A DNA stretch of 9,263 nucleotides, taken from contig DIZT01000036.1 in assembly GCA_002427975.1 (NCBI GenBank), positions 1,295 through 10,557 on the forward strand, in the 5' to 3' direction. The translations under genes were made by a program, and so were the position numbers. Every line of letters starts with the position of its first letter. Within the stretch, counting starts at the first letter, position 1. The notes beneath the pieces are model-generated. The model saw nothing but the letters and a program-made list of their open reading frames with translations. It was not told the DNA's origin and searched no databases. Positions 1-7,611 of the stretch are shown piece by piece. The DNA comes from Micrococcaceae bacterium UBA6021. Its GTDB lineage: Bacteria > Actinomycetota > Actinomycetes > Actinomycetales > Micrococcaceae.

Positions 1-908
<908 letters not shown>

Positions 909-979
909 CACCACGCGAGATGGGGCCACGCCCGCAGGGTTCCCTGGCCGAGCGTGCGAGGTTAGGGTGCCGGTGGGGA

Positions 980-1022
980 GCATTTCGCGGCGATGTTTTT
1001 CGAGAACACTGCCGCGAAATGC
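980..1022. repeat. 12-bp perfect palindrome downstream of argH (possible terminator or dispersed palindromic repeat)
   Basis: GCATTTCGCGGC (980-991) and GCCGCGAAATGC (1011-1022) are perfect inverted repeats. Inside the 19-nt spacer TGTT (994-997) can pair with AACA (1005-1008), giving an almost continuous long hairpin. It lies 71 nt after the argH stop and has no T-tract on either strand, so it is not a classical intrinsic terminator. It could act as a U-less terminator of the kind proposed in actinobacteria, as an mRNA 3'-end stabiliser, or be one copy of a REP-like family. Which of these applies cannot be decided from one copy. Confidence 0.75.
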
Positions 1023-1060
1023 CGTCTCGCTGTGCGTTAAGGGCCGTTAACTCTGTCGGA

Positions 1061-1066
1061 TACCAT
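1061..1066 (+). promoter_or_regulatory. Candidate -10 element for the isomerase-like gene
   Basis: TACCAT fits the actinobacterial TAnnnT pattern and ends 6 nt before the ATG at 1073. A transcript starting 7 nt downstream would begin at the start codon (leaderless). No Shine-Dalgarno is visible between 1050 and 1072. The -35 is weak (TTAAGG at 1037-1042, 18-nt spacing). Confidence 0.45.
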
Positions 1067-1072
1067 GGCGCT

Positions 1073-1813
1073 ATGACCGAGATCACTACCTCAGCCCTGC
1101 TCGCCGAACTGCACAAGGCCGCCGACGTCGTGGCCGCCGCCGCCACGAAATTCACCGATGAGGACGTCAAAGCGCCGTCAGCACTGCCCGGCTGGACCCG
1201 CGGGCACGTGCTGGCGCACCTCGACGGCATCACCAACGCCATGGCCCGCCAGCTGGAATATGCGGCCCGCGGTCACACCGTTGAGCTGTACGACGGCGGC
1301 CAGGACGGACGCAATAAGGCCATCGGGATGGCCGCAGGCCACAGCGCGGACGTCCACCGTGCGGATCTGGATGCCGGCCTGGAGCGGGCGCTGAATGCCT
1401 TTGATTCGCTGGAAGCTGACTCCGGCTGGCGGACACCCATTGCCTACCGTGGGGGAGTGGTCCTCGACGGCGGGCTGGCGCTGTGGCGTGAACTGGTGAT
1501 CCACACTGCTGACCTGGGCGCCGGCCTTGGCTCGGAGACCTGGAGCCGGCGCTTCTGCGAACACCTCTTCGACTTCCTGGCGGCCCGTGTGTCGTCGGGG
1601 GACAAACTGGTGCTGCAACCGCTCGGGCTTCCGCCAAGGACTCTTGGCAGCGGCGGCCGCTCCACCGTTGTCAGCGGCATGATCACCGACATCGCGGCGT
1701 GGCTGGCCGGCCGTGAACCGTCGCTCGGCAGCCTGAGGGCAACAGCGGCTGCGGACGGCGTGGAGCTCCCGGAACTGCTGCCCTGGCCTTCCGGAACACC
1801 CGCAGCAAAGTAG
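1073..1813 (+). CDS. Maleylpyruvate isomerase N-terminal/DinB-type metal-binding protein
   Basis: A 246-residue protein of the mycothiol-dependent maleylpyruvate isomerase (MDMPI) superfamily, a four-helix DinB-like bundle in actinobacteria. The typical segment LPGWTRGHVLAHLDG (about residues 38-52) supplies a histidine at 49, and RELVIHTADLG (139-149) supplies Glu140 and His144 in the E-x3-H spacing. In characterised MDMPI these positions bind a divalent metal. The superfamily includes true isomerases of gentisate breakdown, mycothiol S-transferases and many proteins of unknown substrate. No gentisate or salicylate genes are nearby, so the exact reaction is open. The ATG at 1073 was chosen over an in-frame extension to 920 because family similarity starts here and a -10-like box sits just upstream. 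It converges on ogt with only 3 bases between stop codons, leaving no room for a terminator. Confidence 0.85.
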   Translation: MTEITTSALLAELHKAADVVAAAATKFTDEDVKAPSALPGWTRGHVLAHLDGITNAMARQLEYAARGHTVELYDGGQDGRNKAIGMAAGHSADVHRADLDAGLERALNAFDSLEADSGWRTPIAYRGGVVLDGGLALWRELVIHTADLGAGLGSETWSRRFCEHLFDFLAARVSSGDKLVLQPLGLPPRTLGSGGRSTVVSGMITDIAAWLAGREPSLGSLRATAAADGVELPELLPWPSGTPAAK

Positions 1814-1816
1814 GCC

Positions 1817-2311
1817 TTACCCGGCTTCGCGGGTCAGCAGGCTTTCCTTGATGGCCAGGCCCCAGCGGAACCCGCCCAGGGAACCGTCGGTGCGGATGAC
1901 GCGGTGGCACGGCACAAATAATGCGGCCGCATTGAAGGCACAGGCACTGGCTGCGGCCCGAACGGCTTTCGGATTTCCTGACAACTCGGCGTACTCGGTG
2001 TAGGTGACCGGAGACCCGGGGCGCACGGTCCTGAGCACATCCCAGGCATGGGACCGGAAGGGCCCCGACTTCTGCCGCACGGGAACGGCCATGGCCGGTG
2101 CGGGGTCGCCGGCATAAAAGGCTTCCACCGCCCGGGAGATGGGGCCCAGATCCGTGACCGCTTCAACGTCGCCCGGACGCAGCTCGGGGTGGATCTGGCC
2201 CGTCAGGTCGGCCGGCTCGGCGGTCCAGCCCGAGGCCAGGACCACGCCGTCCTGGGCGAGGATGGTGAACGGACCGTCCGGGGTGGACATCACTAACAGC
2301 TGGGCTTTCAT
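1817..2311 (-). CDS. ogt: Methylated-DNA--[protein]-cysteine S-methyltransferase
   Basis: A 164-residue suicide repair protein that transfers the alkyl group from O6-alkylguanine (and O4-alkylthymine) in DNA to its own cysteine. The active-site motif PCHRV is intact, with the acceptor at Cys135, followed by the family-typical [17 protein letters not shown]. The upstream stretch [20 protein letters not shown] matches the helix-turn-helix that reads the DNA minor groove, and an Asn precedes the active site as usual. Length is normal for stand-alone bacterial Ogt. Its ATG overlaps the TGA of ada-alkA in an ATGA arrangement, so translation is probably coupled and both come from one mRNA. This alkA-ogt order is the same as in Mycobacterium tuberculosis. 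It supplies the O6-methylguanine activity that the upstream Ada-type protein lacks. Confidence 0.95.
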   Translation of the reverse strand: MKAQLLVMSTPDGPFTILAQDGVVLASGWTAEPADLTGQIHPELRPGDVEAVTDLGPISRAVEAFYAGDPAPAMAVPVRQKSGPFRSHAWDVLRTVRPGSPVTYTEYAELSGNPKAVRAAASACAFNAAALFVPCHRVIRTDGSLGGFRWGLAIKESLLTREAG

Positions 2312-3816
2312 CGCATCGCTTTCTCTGGAACTTTTTGTGTACGTACAGAGGACTTAGCAGCCGCGCGCCACAGGTGCATCGTGGCGTAGGACCGCCAGGG
2401 GCTGACCTCACGGAACTCGGCGCTGGGCGCCGGGCCAGGGGTTTCGTCCGGGCTGGTGAGGCCTGGGGCGATGGCCCGGATGCCGTTCCGCACCGCGGCG
2501 TCATTGGCCAGGAACACGTCCGGCGCGCCGAGGACACGCATTGCCACGTAGCCGACGGTCCACGGGCCCACCCCGGGAAGGGGGAGCAGCTTGGCGCCGA
2601 GTCCGGGCAGATCGTCCCCATAGCCGAAATCCAGCTCGCCGCCAGCGATGGCAGACGCCGCAGAGCGGATGGCGTCAATCCGTCGTTGCGGCCCGCGCAG
2701 CAGCGAGTAGCCGGCATCGGCGATTTCGGCCGCGGCGGGAAAGAGCCGGTCAAGTCCCTCGCCCGGAACGAGGCTGGCACTGCCGGCGGCGGCCAGCTGC
2801 GTCAGCGCCGTCCGGGCCGCCGCCACCGTGATTTGCTGCCCGACCATCGCCCTGATCAGGAGCTCCTGGGGATCCACAGCACCCGGCATCCTGATGCCCG
2901 GGGCAGCCGCCACCGAGGCGGCCAGACGGGGATCCTCTACCAGTGCGCTGTCGATCGCCACCGGATCGGCGTCCAGGTCAAAAAGCCGGCGCACCCTGCT
3001 CAGCAGGGCCGGCAGATCCCGGAGGTCCACGGCGCCGATGGTGAGGGTCAACGGTCGCCCAGGGGCGCCGTCGTCGTAGTTAACGCTGAAGCGGGCATCA
3101 CCGTGGGGGAGCCGCAGGGTACGGGCGTACGACGCCGGCGTCCCCGCCTCGATCCCGGGGATCGCCCTGACGGCGAGGAAGGAAAAGATGCCGGGATCGA
3201 ACGGTTCGCGGTACGGCAGGCTCAGCGTCAGCGACGTCGCGGCGGAAGGGGCCGGGTGGTGCCTGGCGGTTGCGCGCAGGGCCGAGGGCGTCATGGCGAA
3301 CACCTCCACCATGGTGTCGTTGAACTGACGGACGCTGCTGAAGCCGGACGCGAACGCGATGTCCGCAAGCTTCATCGCCGTGGACACCAGCAGGGTGCGG
3401 GCGGTCTGGGCGCGGCTGGCCCGGGCCAAGGAGAGCGGACCAGCGCCGAGCTCGTGGCTGAGGATCCGGTTCAGCTGGCGGGAGGAATATCCCAGCCGCG
3501 CGGCGAGGCCCTCCACCCCGTCCCGGTTGATCACGCCATCGTTGATCAGGCGCATGGCCCGGCCCGCCAGGTCCTGCCTGATGTTCCACGCGGGAGTTCC
3601 GGGCACCGCCTCGGGCAGGCAGCGCTTGCAGGCCCGGTAGCCGGCGTCGTGCGCGGCCGCCGATGTTTCGTAGAAGGTGACATTGGCCGCCTTCGGGGTC
3701 CTTGCCGGGCAGGACGGGCGGCAGTAGATGCCGGTGGTCCGGACAGCGGTGTAGAACTGCCCGTCGAACCGGGTGTCCCGCGCGTCGATCGCACGGTAGC
3801 GCTGCCAGAAGTCCAT
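2308..3816 (-). CDS. Ada-AlkA fusion: methylphosphotriester sensor, AraC-type regulator and DNA-3-methyladenine glycosylase II
   Basis: A 502-residue three-part protein. Residues 1-75 form the Ada N-terminal zinc domain: Cys32, Cys36, Cys63 and Cys66 keep the C-x3-C / C-x2-C spacing of E. coli Ada, with Cys32 as the expected methyl acceptor. Residues about 80-185 are an AraC/XylS DNA-binding domain with two helix-turn-helix units (near 102-123 and 150-170). From about 200 the protein is AlkA: a helix-hairpin-helix with LPGVGPWT (413-420) and, 19 residues further, the catalytic aspartate in FLAND (Asp439), then [12 protein letters not shown]. In characterised relatives, methylation of the first cysteine turns the protein into an activator of alkylation-repair genes. 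All key residues are present. The start at 3816 puts Cys32 exactly six positions short of E. coli Cys38 and needs no extension. It overlaps ogt (ATGA) and is divergent from mpg across a 79-bp gap. Confidence 0.95.
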   Translation of the reverse strand: MDFWQRYRAIDARDTRFDGQFYTAVRTTGIYCRPSCPARTPKAANVTFYETSAAAHDAGYRACKRCLPEAVPGTPAWNIRQDLAGRAMRLINDGVINRDGVEGLAARLGYSSRQLNRILSHELGAGPLSLARASRAQTARTLLVSTAMKLADIAFASGFSSVRQFNDTMVEVFAMTPSALRATARHHPAPSAATSLTLSLPYREPFDPGIFSFLAVRAIPGIEAGTPASYARTLRLPHGDARFSVNYDDGAPGRPLTLTIGAVDLRDLPALLSRVRRLFDLDADPVAIDSALVEDPRLAASVAAAPGIRMPGAVDPQELLIRAMVGQQITVAAARTALTQLAAAGSASLVPGEGLDRLFPAAAEIADAGYSLLRGPQRRIDAIRSAASAIAGGELDFGYGDDLPGLGAKLLPLPGVGPWTVGYVAMRVLGAPDVFLANDAAVRNGIRAIAPGLTSPDETPGPAPSAEFREVSPWRSYATMHLWRAAAKSSVRTQKVPEKAMR

Positions 3817-3823
3817 GCCCTCT

Positions 3824-3829
3824 ATCCTG
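3824..3829 (-). promoter_or_regulatory. Weak candidate -10 for the ada-alkA/ogt operon
   Basis: On the minus strand CAGGAT ends 7 nt before the ada-alkA ATG, the geometry seen for tyrS. It differs from TAnnnT at position 2, and no -35 is visible, as might be expected for an activator-dependent promoter. The AGAGGG between it and the ATG is too close to be a good ribosome binding site. An Ada operator may lie in 3817-3895 but I could not identify one. Confidence 0.25.
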
Positions 3830-3860
3830 CCAGCCCCGGACGGGGCCTGCTAGCGGAAAA

Positions 3861-3889
3861 CGGACATGGCCGTCGGCGTTGGGTAGAGT
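3861..3889 (+). promoter_or_regulatory. Candidate promoter of mpg, likely leaderless
   Basis: CGGACA (3861-3866, sharing GACA with TTGACA), a 17-nt spacer, and TAGAGT (3884-3889, fits TAnnnT). The -10 ends 6 nt before the ATG at 3896, which places transcription start at or next to the start codon. No Shine-Dalgarno is present. Confidence 0.6.
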
Positions 3890-3895
3890 CGGACC

Positions 3896-4546
3896 ATGAC
3901 CGTCAGCAGCAGTCCCATGGCGCCCGAGCAGCTCCGCGAACTGCTGTCGGGGGATGTCCGGAGGATAGCTCCGCAACTGCTGGGATCCGTCCTGACCCAC
4001 CACAGCCACGAGGGAACGGTCGCCGTGCGGATCACCGAACTGGAGGCCTACATGGGTCCCGGCGACTCCCTGCACCCGGATCCTGGTTCCCACACCTTCC
4101 GCGGCCCCACGGCACGCAACGCGCCCATGTTCGGCCCCGCCGGACACCTCTATGTCTATTTCACGTACGGCATGCACTACTGCGCAAACATCGTCTGCGG
4201 CCCGGAGGGTTCGGCATCTGCCGTCCTGCTGCGGGCGGGCGAGGTGGTGGAGGGACGGCACCTGGCGATGGTGAGGCGTCCGACGTCGAAATCGGCCCTC
4301 GACCTGGCGAGCGGTCCGGCCCGGCTGGCCACCACACTGGCCCTCACCACGGCGGACAGCGGACGGGATGCCCTGGCGGAGCCCTTCGAACTGCGGCTGC
4401 CGGCCGTTCCCGCCACGGAATTCGCTTCCGGGCCGAGGGTAGGCGTCTCCGGCGACGGCGGTTCGGCGACGTATCCGTGGCGCTTCTGGCTGACAGACGA
4501 TCCCACCGTGTCCCGCTACAAAGCGGCGAAGGTGCGCCGGGCGTAA
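3896..4546 (+). CDS. mpg: DNA-3-methyladenine glycosylase, AAG/MPG family
   Basis: A 216-residue base-excision repair enzyme that flips out and cleaves 3-methyladenine, 7-methylguanine and related purines. The family core is clear: ITELEAY (46-52) holds the catalytic glutamate at 50 and the intercalating-region tyrosine at 52; TARNAPMFGPAGHLYVYFTYGMHYCAN (72-98) is nearly diagnostic and supplies Tyr88, equivalent to the base-stacking Tyr159 of the human enzyme. Between EAYMGP and SHTFRG there is a short insert containing HPDP (60-63), longer than in many homologues; the conserved His is probably His66. This fold is unrelated to the AlkA domain next door, so the locus carries two independent glycosylase types with overlapping substrates. 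It is divergent from ada-alkA and could share regulation with it. Its last 31 bases overlap the tail of the convergent GNAT gene. Confidence 0.95.
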   Translation: MTVSSSPMAPEQLRELLSGDVRRIAPQLLGSVLTHHSHEGTVAVRITELEAYMGPGDSLHPDPGSHTFRGPTARNAPMFGPAGHLYVYFTYGMHYCANIVCGPEGSASAVLLRAGEVVEGRHLAMVRRPTSKSALDLASGPARLATTLALTTADSGRDALAEPFELRLPAVPATEFASGPRVGVSGDGGSATYPWRFWLTDDPTVSRYKAAKVRRA

Positions 4547-5132
4547 TCCGCCGCGCCCGTGTGGTCTCCGGCCAGGGCGAACGGCTCCAACCGCTGCCGG
4601 AGTTGCCGCCGCACCGGGGGCCATTCGTGCCCCAGGATCGAGAACACAGCGGAATCGGCGCGCGTGCCGTCCGGCGCGTTGCGGTGGCTGCGCAGCACGC
4701 CCTCGAACGTTGCCCCCAGCCGTTCGATTGCTGCGGCGCTGCGCAGATTGCGTGCGTCGCAGCGGAACGCAACCCGCTGCACCTGGAGGACTTCGAACGC
4801 AAAGGACAGCAAGGCGTGCCTGCTGACAGGATTTACGTGAGTGCCCCAGAGCTGCCGGCCAAAGAAGGTGCCGCCCACTTCCGTGCGTTGCTGGGCGGGC
4901 TCAAAGCCGTTCAGGGCGGTGGTGCCCAGGAGGGCCCCCGTCCGCTGGTCCGTCACGGCAAAGGCTAGGCCGGCCGGGTCCTCAACCCTGGCCGCAAACA
5001 GTCCGGAAAGCTCATGCGACGTCGTCGGCAGGGCGCGGCCATTCATGCCCACATTGTCGCGTCCACGAAGTCAAACAACCCTTCGGCATGGTGCGGTGCC
5101 AACGGAATGAGGGAAAGCCCGTATCCGGTCAT
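4516..5132 (-). pseudogene. RimJ/RimL-type GNAT N-acetyltransferase, frameshifted near its N terminus
   Basis: Two reading frames together make one GNAT protein. From the ATG at 5132, 29 residues (GLSLIPLAPHHAEGLF ... DATMWA) match the usual first strand and helix, then TGA stops the frame at 5043-5045. The rest continues one base out of register, from about GMNGRALPTT to the TAG at 4516. It contains GGTFFGRQLWGTHVNP and the acetyl-CoA-binding region RVAFRCDARNLRSAAAIERLG. The switch falls at TGGGCATG, with the G run at 5048-5050; loss of one G, or of one GGCA copy from an ancestral GGCAGGCA, would explain it. An in-frame stop at 5071-5073 blocks extension of the downstream frame, so the only intact option is a 178-residue protein from GTG 5052 lacking the N-terminal substrate-side element. 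The true start could be 5132 or ATG 5150. A sequencing error is possible. The acetylated substrate is unknown. Confidence 0.8.
4538..4559. terminator. Weak GC hairpin at the mpg/GNAT convergence
   Basis: CGGGCG (4538-4543) pairs with CGCCCG (4554-4559) around the mpg stop codon. It has a 6-bp stem and no T-tract on either strand. It is the only stem seen at this tail-to-tail junction and is a weak candidate for a bidirectional transcription stop. Confidence 0.2.
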
Positions 5133-5162
5133 GACCCTCGCATGGTGCATTGCAGCATTGAA

Positions 5163-5217
5163 TCACTTCCGGGGCAGCGCAGCGACGGATGTATGCGGCC
5201 TGGAAGTGAATATTGGG
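5163..5217. repeat. Inverted repeat and AGTGAATAT element in the GNAT-helD divergent region
   Basis: TCACTTCC-G-GG (5163-5173) and CC-T-GGAAGTGA (5199-5209) match in 10 of 11 positions. The right arm runs into AGTGAATATTGGG (5205-5217), which recurs with one change at 9113-9125 in the rRNA promoter region. The repeat lies about 50-100 bp upstream of the helD -10. It may be an operator or a remnant; nothing else is recognisable in 5133-5260, and I see no rifamycin-associated element. Confidence 0.45.
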
Positions 5218-5264
5218 TGACTTCGGCGGCGCGGGGCCGGCGGGCGCGTTAACCGAAATGGTTG

Positions 5265-5297
5265 TAGAATGGACGGTCTGTCTTTTGCGATAGGGGA
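5265..5297 (+). promoter_or_regulatory. helD -10 element and Shine-Dalgarno
   Basis: TAGAAT at 5265-5270 is a very good -10; transcription would start near 5277. No convincing -35 stands 16-18 nt upstream. AGGGGA at 5292-5297 is a good Shine-Dalgarno 7 nt before the ATG at 5305. The earlier in-frame ATG at 5269 lies inside the -10 and would not be transcribed, so 5305 is the start. Confidence 0.7.
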
Positions 5298-5304
5298 ACG
5301 TTTA

Positions 5305-7533
5305 ATGCTCGACGCCGATTTGGCCCACGAACGGAACTATGTTGCCGGCCTGTATGCGCGGCTGGAAGAGCTCCGCACGGAAAAGCGCCAGCAGTTGGCG
5401 CAGGTCCGCCGGGCCGGTGCCGTGGGCACCATGCAGAATGTTTCCGAGCGCGACGCCTTCGCCGCGCTGTACGAGGACCGTCTGGCCCAGCTCGACGCCG
5501 TTGATGACCGCCTGGTCTTCGGCCGCCTCGACCTGGATTCCGGGGAGGCCCAGTACATCGGGCGCATCGGCCTGACCACCGATGACCTCCAGCGGCTCAT
5601 GGTGGACTGGCGCGCGCCCGAAGCCGGCCACTTCTATCAGGCAACGGCGTTTGACCGGCAGGGCGTCCGCCGCCGGCGGCACCTGATTCTGCAGGGCCGG
5701 GAAGTCAAAGCCATCGAGGATGACGTCCTGGATGCCGACATGCTGGCGGACAACGCATCGCTGCAGGGCGAAGGCGCATTGCTGGCGGCTCTCGACTCCA
5801 AGCGCACCGGCCGGATGTCCGACATCGTCGGCACCATCCAGTCTGAGCAGGACCGCATCATCCGTTCATCCATCTCCGGCGCCCTGGTAGTGCAGGGTGG
5901 CCCCGGAACCGGTAAGACTGCTGTGGCACTGCACCGGGCCGCGTACCTGCTTTACACCCACCGGGAACGCCTCAAGACTGCCGGCGTTCTGCTGGTGGGC
6001 CCGTCGTCGTCGTTCATGAAGTACATCGAACGTGTCCTTCCCTCGCTCGGTGAGACCGGCGTGGTCATGGCCAGCGTGGGTCGCCTGATGCCCGGGATTC
6101 AGGCGGTTGCTGAACCTGAGGCGGAGGTCGCGGCCATCAAGGGGCGGCTGGACATGGTCAAGGTGGTGGCCAACGCGGTGGCGAACCGGCAGCGGATCCC
6201 CGCGGAAGACCGCATCCTGGACGTCGACGGCCGCAAGCTGGTGCTGACGCCACGGCAGGTCAGCCGTGCGCGCGAACGTGCCCGGTCCACCGGCAAGCCC
6301 CACAACGAGGCACGCCTGACGTTTATCAAAATTCTGCTCCGCGAGCTGACCGAGCAGATGACGGACCTCGTGGAGGCAGGGAGCATCGGCAACAATGCGG
6401 ACCGCTCGTATCTGGCCGAAGATGTCCGCACGGCCCGCGACGTCCGGATCCTCCTGAACCTGTGCTGGATGCCGATGACTCCGGAGAAGCTGATCACGGA
6501 GCTTCTGAGCAAGCCCGCCGTACTGGCAGCCTGCACACCGCACCTCACCCTCAGGGAGCAGTCGCTGCTGCTGCGCCCGGCTGATGCTCCCTGGACCGAG
6601 GCGGATGTTCCGCTGCTGGACGAAGCCGCGGAGCTCCTTGGCGAACTGGACCCGGCGGCCGGCCGCGGACTTGCACAGCAGGAGCACGACCGCGCCCGGG
6701 ACCTTGCCAACGCCAAGCAGACGCTGGTCAATATGGAGGACATGGGTGTCGATGTCCTCATCACCGCGGAGGAACTCGCCGACCAGAACCAGGAACGGGA
6801 GAACCGCCTGACGGCCGCCGAGCGCGCCACCAGCGACCGCACGTGGGCCTTCGGGCACATCGTGGTGGATGAGGCGCAGGAGCTTTCGCCGATGCAATGG
6901 CGCCTCCTGGTCCGCCGTTGCCCGCTGAAATCCTTCACTATCGTGGGCGATATCGCGCAGACGAGTTCCGTTGCCGGCGCGAACTCCTGGCAAGGGGCCT
7001 TGGCGCCCATGTTCGGTGACCGCTGGCAACTCGAGGAGCTGACGGTCAACTACCGGACGCCCTCCCAGATTGCCGAAGCCGCGGCCCGCATGGCCAACGC
7101 TGCCGGACTGGTGGTGTCCGCGCCGAAGGCCGTCCGCGAGGGACGTTGGGCCCCCTTCATCGACAAGGTTGACCACGGAGAAGTGGTGAACCGGTTGGTG
7201 GAGGTGCTTCCCGAGGAACTGGCAGCGCTCGACGGCGGCCTGCTGGCCGTGATTGCCGACGGTGACCTGCTGCCTGCAGCGACGTCAGCCCTTCGTGCCG
7301 TGTACGGCCGGCGCATCGGGAACGGTGCAGGCAGTTACGTACAGGACATCGTGGTCATCAGCCCCCGCGAGGCCAAGGGCCTGGAGTTCGACGGCGTTGT
7401 GGTCCTTGAACCGTCCGTAATGCTCAACCACGAGCACGGCCGGGTGGGCGATCTGTACGTCGCCATGACCAGGCCAACCCAACGGCTCCGGCTGATCGCC
7501 GCGGACGGTATTCCGGCGGGCATAGAACGCTGA
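5305..7533 (+). CDS. helD: HelD-type RNA polymerase recycling ATPase (UvrD/Rep-like SF1)
   Basis: A 742-residue SF1 helicase-like protein of the HelD family, which in Gram-positives inserts arms into RNA polymerase, releases stalled core enzyme from nucleic acid and recycles it; some actinobacterial members (HelR) protect against rifamycins. The N terminus (about 6-45) is charged and predicted helical, fitting the coiled-coil secondary-channel arm. ATPase motifs appear in order: Walker A GGPGTGKT (198-205), Walker B VVDEAQE (520-526), GDIAQ (548-552), NYRTPSQIAEAA from 582, KGLEFDGVVV from 691 and VAMTRPTQRLRL (719-730) with the arginine finger at 723. The region between Walker A and B carries the long lineage-specific insertion expected for the primary-channel arm. 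Length matches mycobacterial HelD. Calling it HelR would need evidence of rifamycin induction, which I do not see. It ends before a GC-rich hairpin and is followed by tyrS. Confidence 0.93.
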   Translation: MLDADLAHERNYVAGLYARLEELRTEKRQQLAQVRRAGAVGTMQNVSERDAFAALYEDRLAQLDAVDDRLVFGRLDLDSGEAQYIGRIGLTTDDLQRLMVDWRAPEAGHFYQATAFDRQGVRRRRHLILQGREVKAIEDDVLDADMLADNASLQGEGALLAALDSKRTGRMSDIVGTIQSEQDRIIRSSISGALVVQGGPGTGKTAVALHRAAYLLYTHRERLKTAGVLLVGPSSSFMKYIERVLPSLGETGVVMASVGRLMPGIQAVAEPEAEVAAIKGRLDMVKVVANAVANRQRIPAEDRILDVDGRKLVLTPRQVSRARERARSTGKPHNEARLTFIKILLRELTEQMTDLVEAGSIGNNADRSYLAEDVRTARDVRILLNLCWMPMTPEKLITELLSKPAVLAACTPHLTLREQSLLLRPADAPWTEADVPLLDEAAELLGELDPAAGRGLAQQEHDRARDLANAKQTLVNMEDMGVDVLITAEELADQNQERENRLTAAERATSDRTWAFGHIVVDEAQELSPMQWRLLVRRCPLKSFTIVGDIAQTSSVAGANSWQGALAPMFGDRWQLEELTVNYRTPSQIAEAAARMANAAGLVVSAPKAVREGRWAPFIDKVDHGEVVNRLVEVLPEELAALDGGLLAVIADGDLLPAATSALRAVYGRRIGNGAGSYVQDIVVISPREAKGLEFDGVVVLEPSVMLNHEHGRVGDLYVAMTRPTQRLRLIAADGIPAGIER

Positions 7534-7553
7534 GCTGATCTGCCCTACCCCTT

Positions 7554-7587
7554 GACGCCCGGCGCCGTTCATTCGGCGCCGGGCGTC
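7554..7587 (+). terminator. 14-bp GC-rich hairpin after helD, U-less terminator candidate
   Basis: GACGCCCGGCGCCG (7554-7567) and CGGCGCCGGGCGTC (7574-7587) are perfect inverted repeats around the 6-nt loop TTCATT. It begins 21 nt after the helD stop and has no T-tract. The very stable stem and its position just before the tyrS promoter make termination the likeliest role. Confidence 0.7.
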
Positions 7588-7598
7588 GCCGATCCTGC

Positions 7599-7604
7599 TA
7601 ACTT
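7599..7604 (+). promoter_or_regulatory. Candidate -10 of tyrS, likely leaderless
   Basis: TAACTT fits TAnnnT and ends 7 nt before the GTG at 7612. No Shine-Dalgarno is present, and no T-box-like leader fits in the 24 nt between the hairpin and the start codon. No clear -35; that position falls inside the right arm of the preceding hairpin. Confidence 0.5.
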
Positions 7605-7611
7605 AGAAGTC

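Noticed and set aside
920..1072. N-terminal extension of the isomerase-like gene to 920
   Set aside because: It would translate the 12-bp palindrome and adds Arg-rich residues unlike the family; the ATG at 1073 fits better.
3098..4624. 508-codon open frame on the minus strand opposite mpg and out of frame with ada-alkA
   Set aside because: Arg/Gly/Pro-rich shadow of two well-supported genes, without family likeness or ribosome binding site.
2335..4968. 877-codon open frame on the plus strand
   Set aside because: It runs antisense to ada-alkA and through mpg in another frame; composition is low-complexity Arg/Gly/Pro-rich, a common artefact in GC-rich DNA, with no recognisable domain.
5133..5264. 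Rifamycin-associated element upstream of helD
   Set aside because: I looked for the GGGGCTT-type palindrome known from actinobacterial helR promoters and found no match.
5866..7176. 436-codon open frame antisense to helD
   Set aside because: Shadow of helD's codon bias; helD has every SF1 motif in order on the opposite strand.
7545..7611. T-box or riboswitch leader for tyrS
   Set aside because: The GC hairpin is a simple perfect stem right after helD and the start codon follows a -10-like box; no space or T-box sequence.
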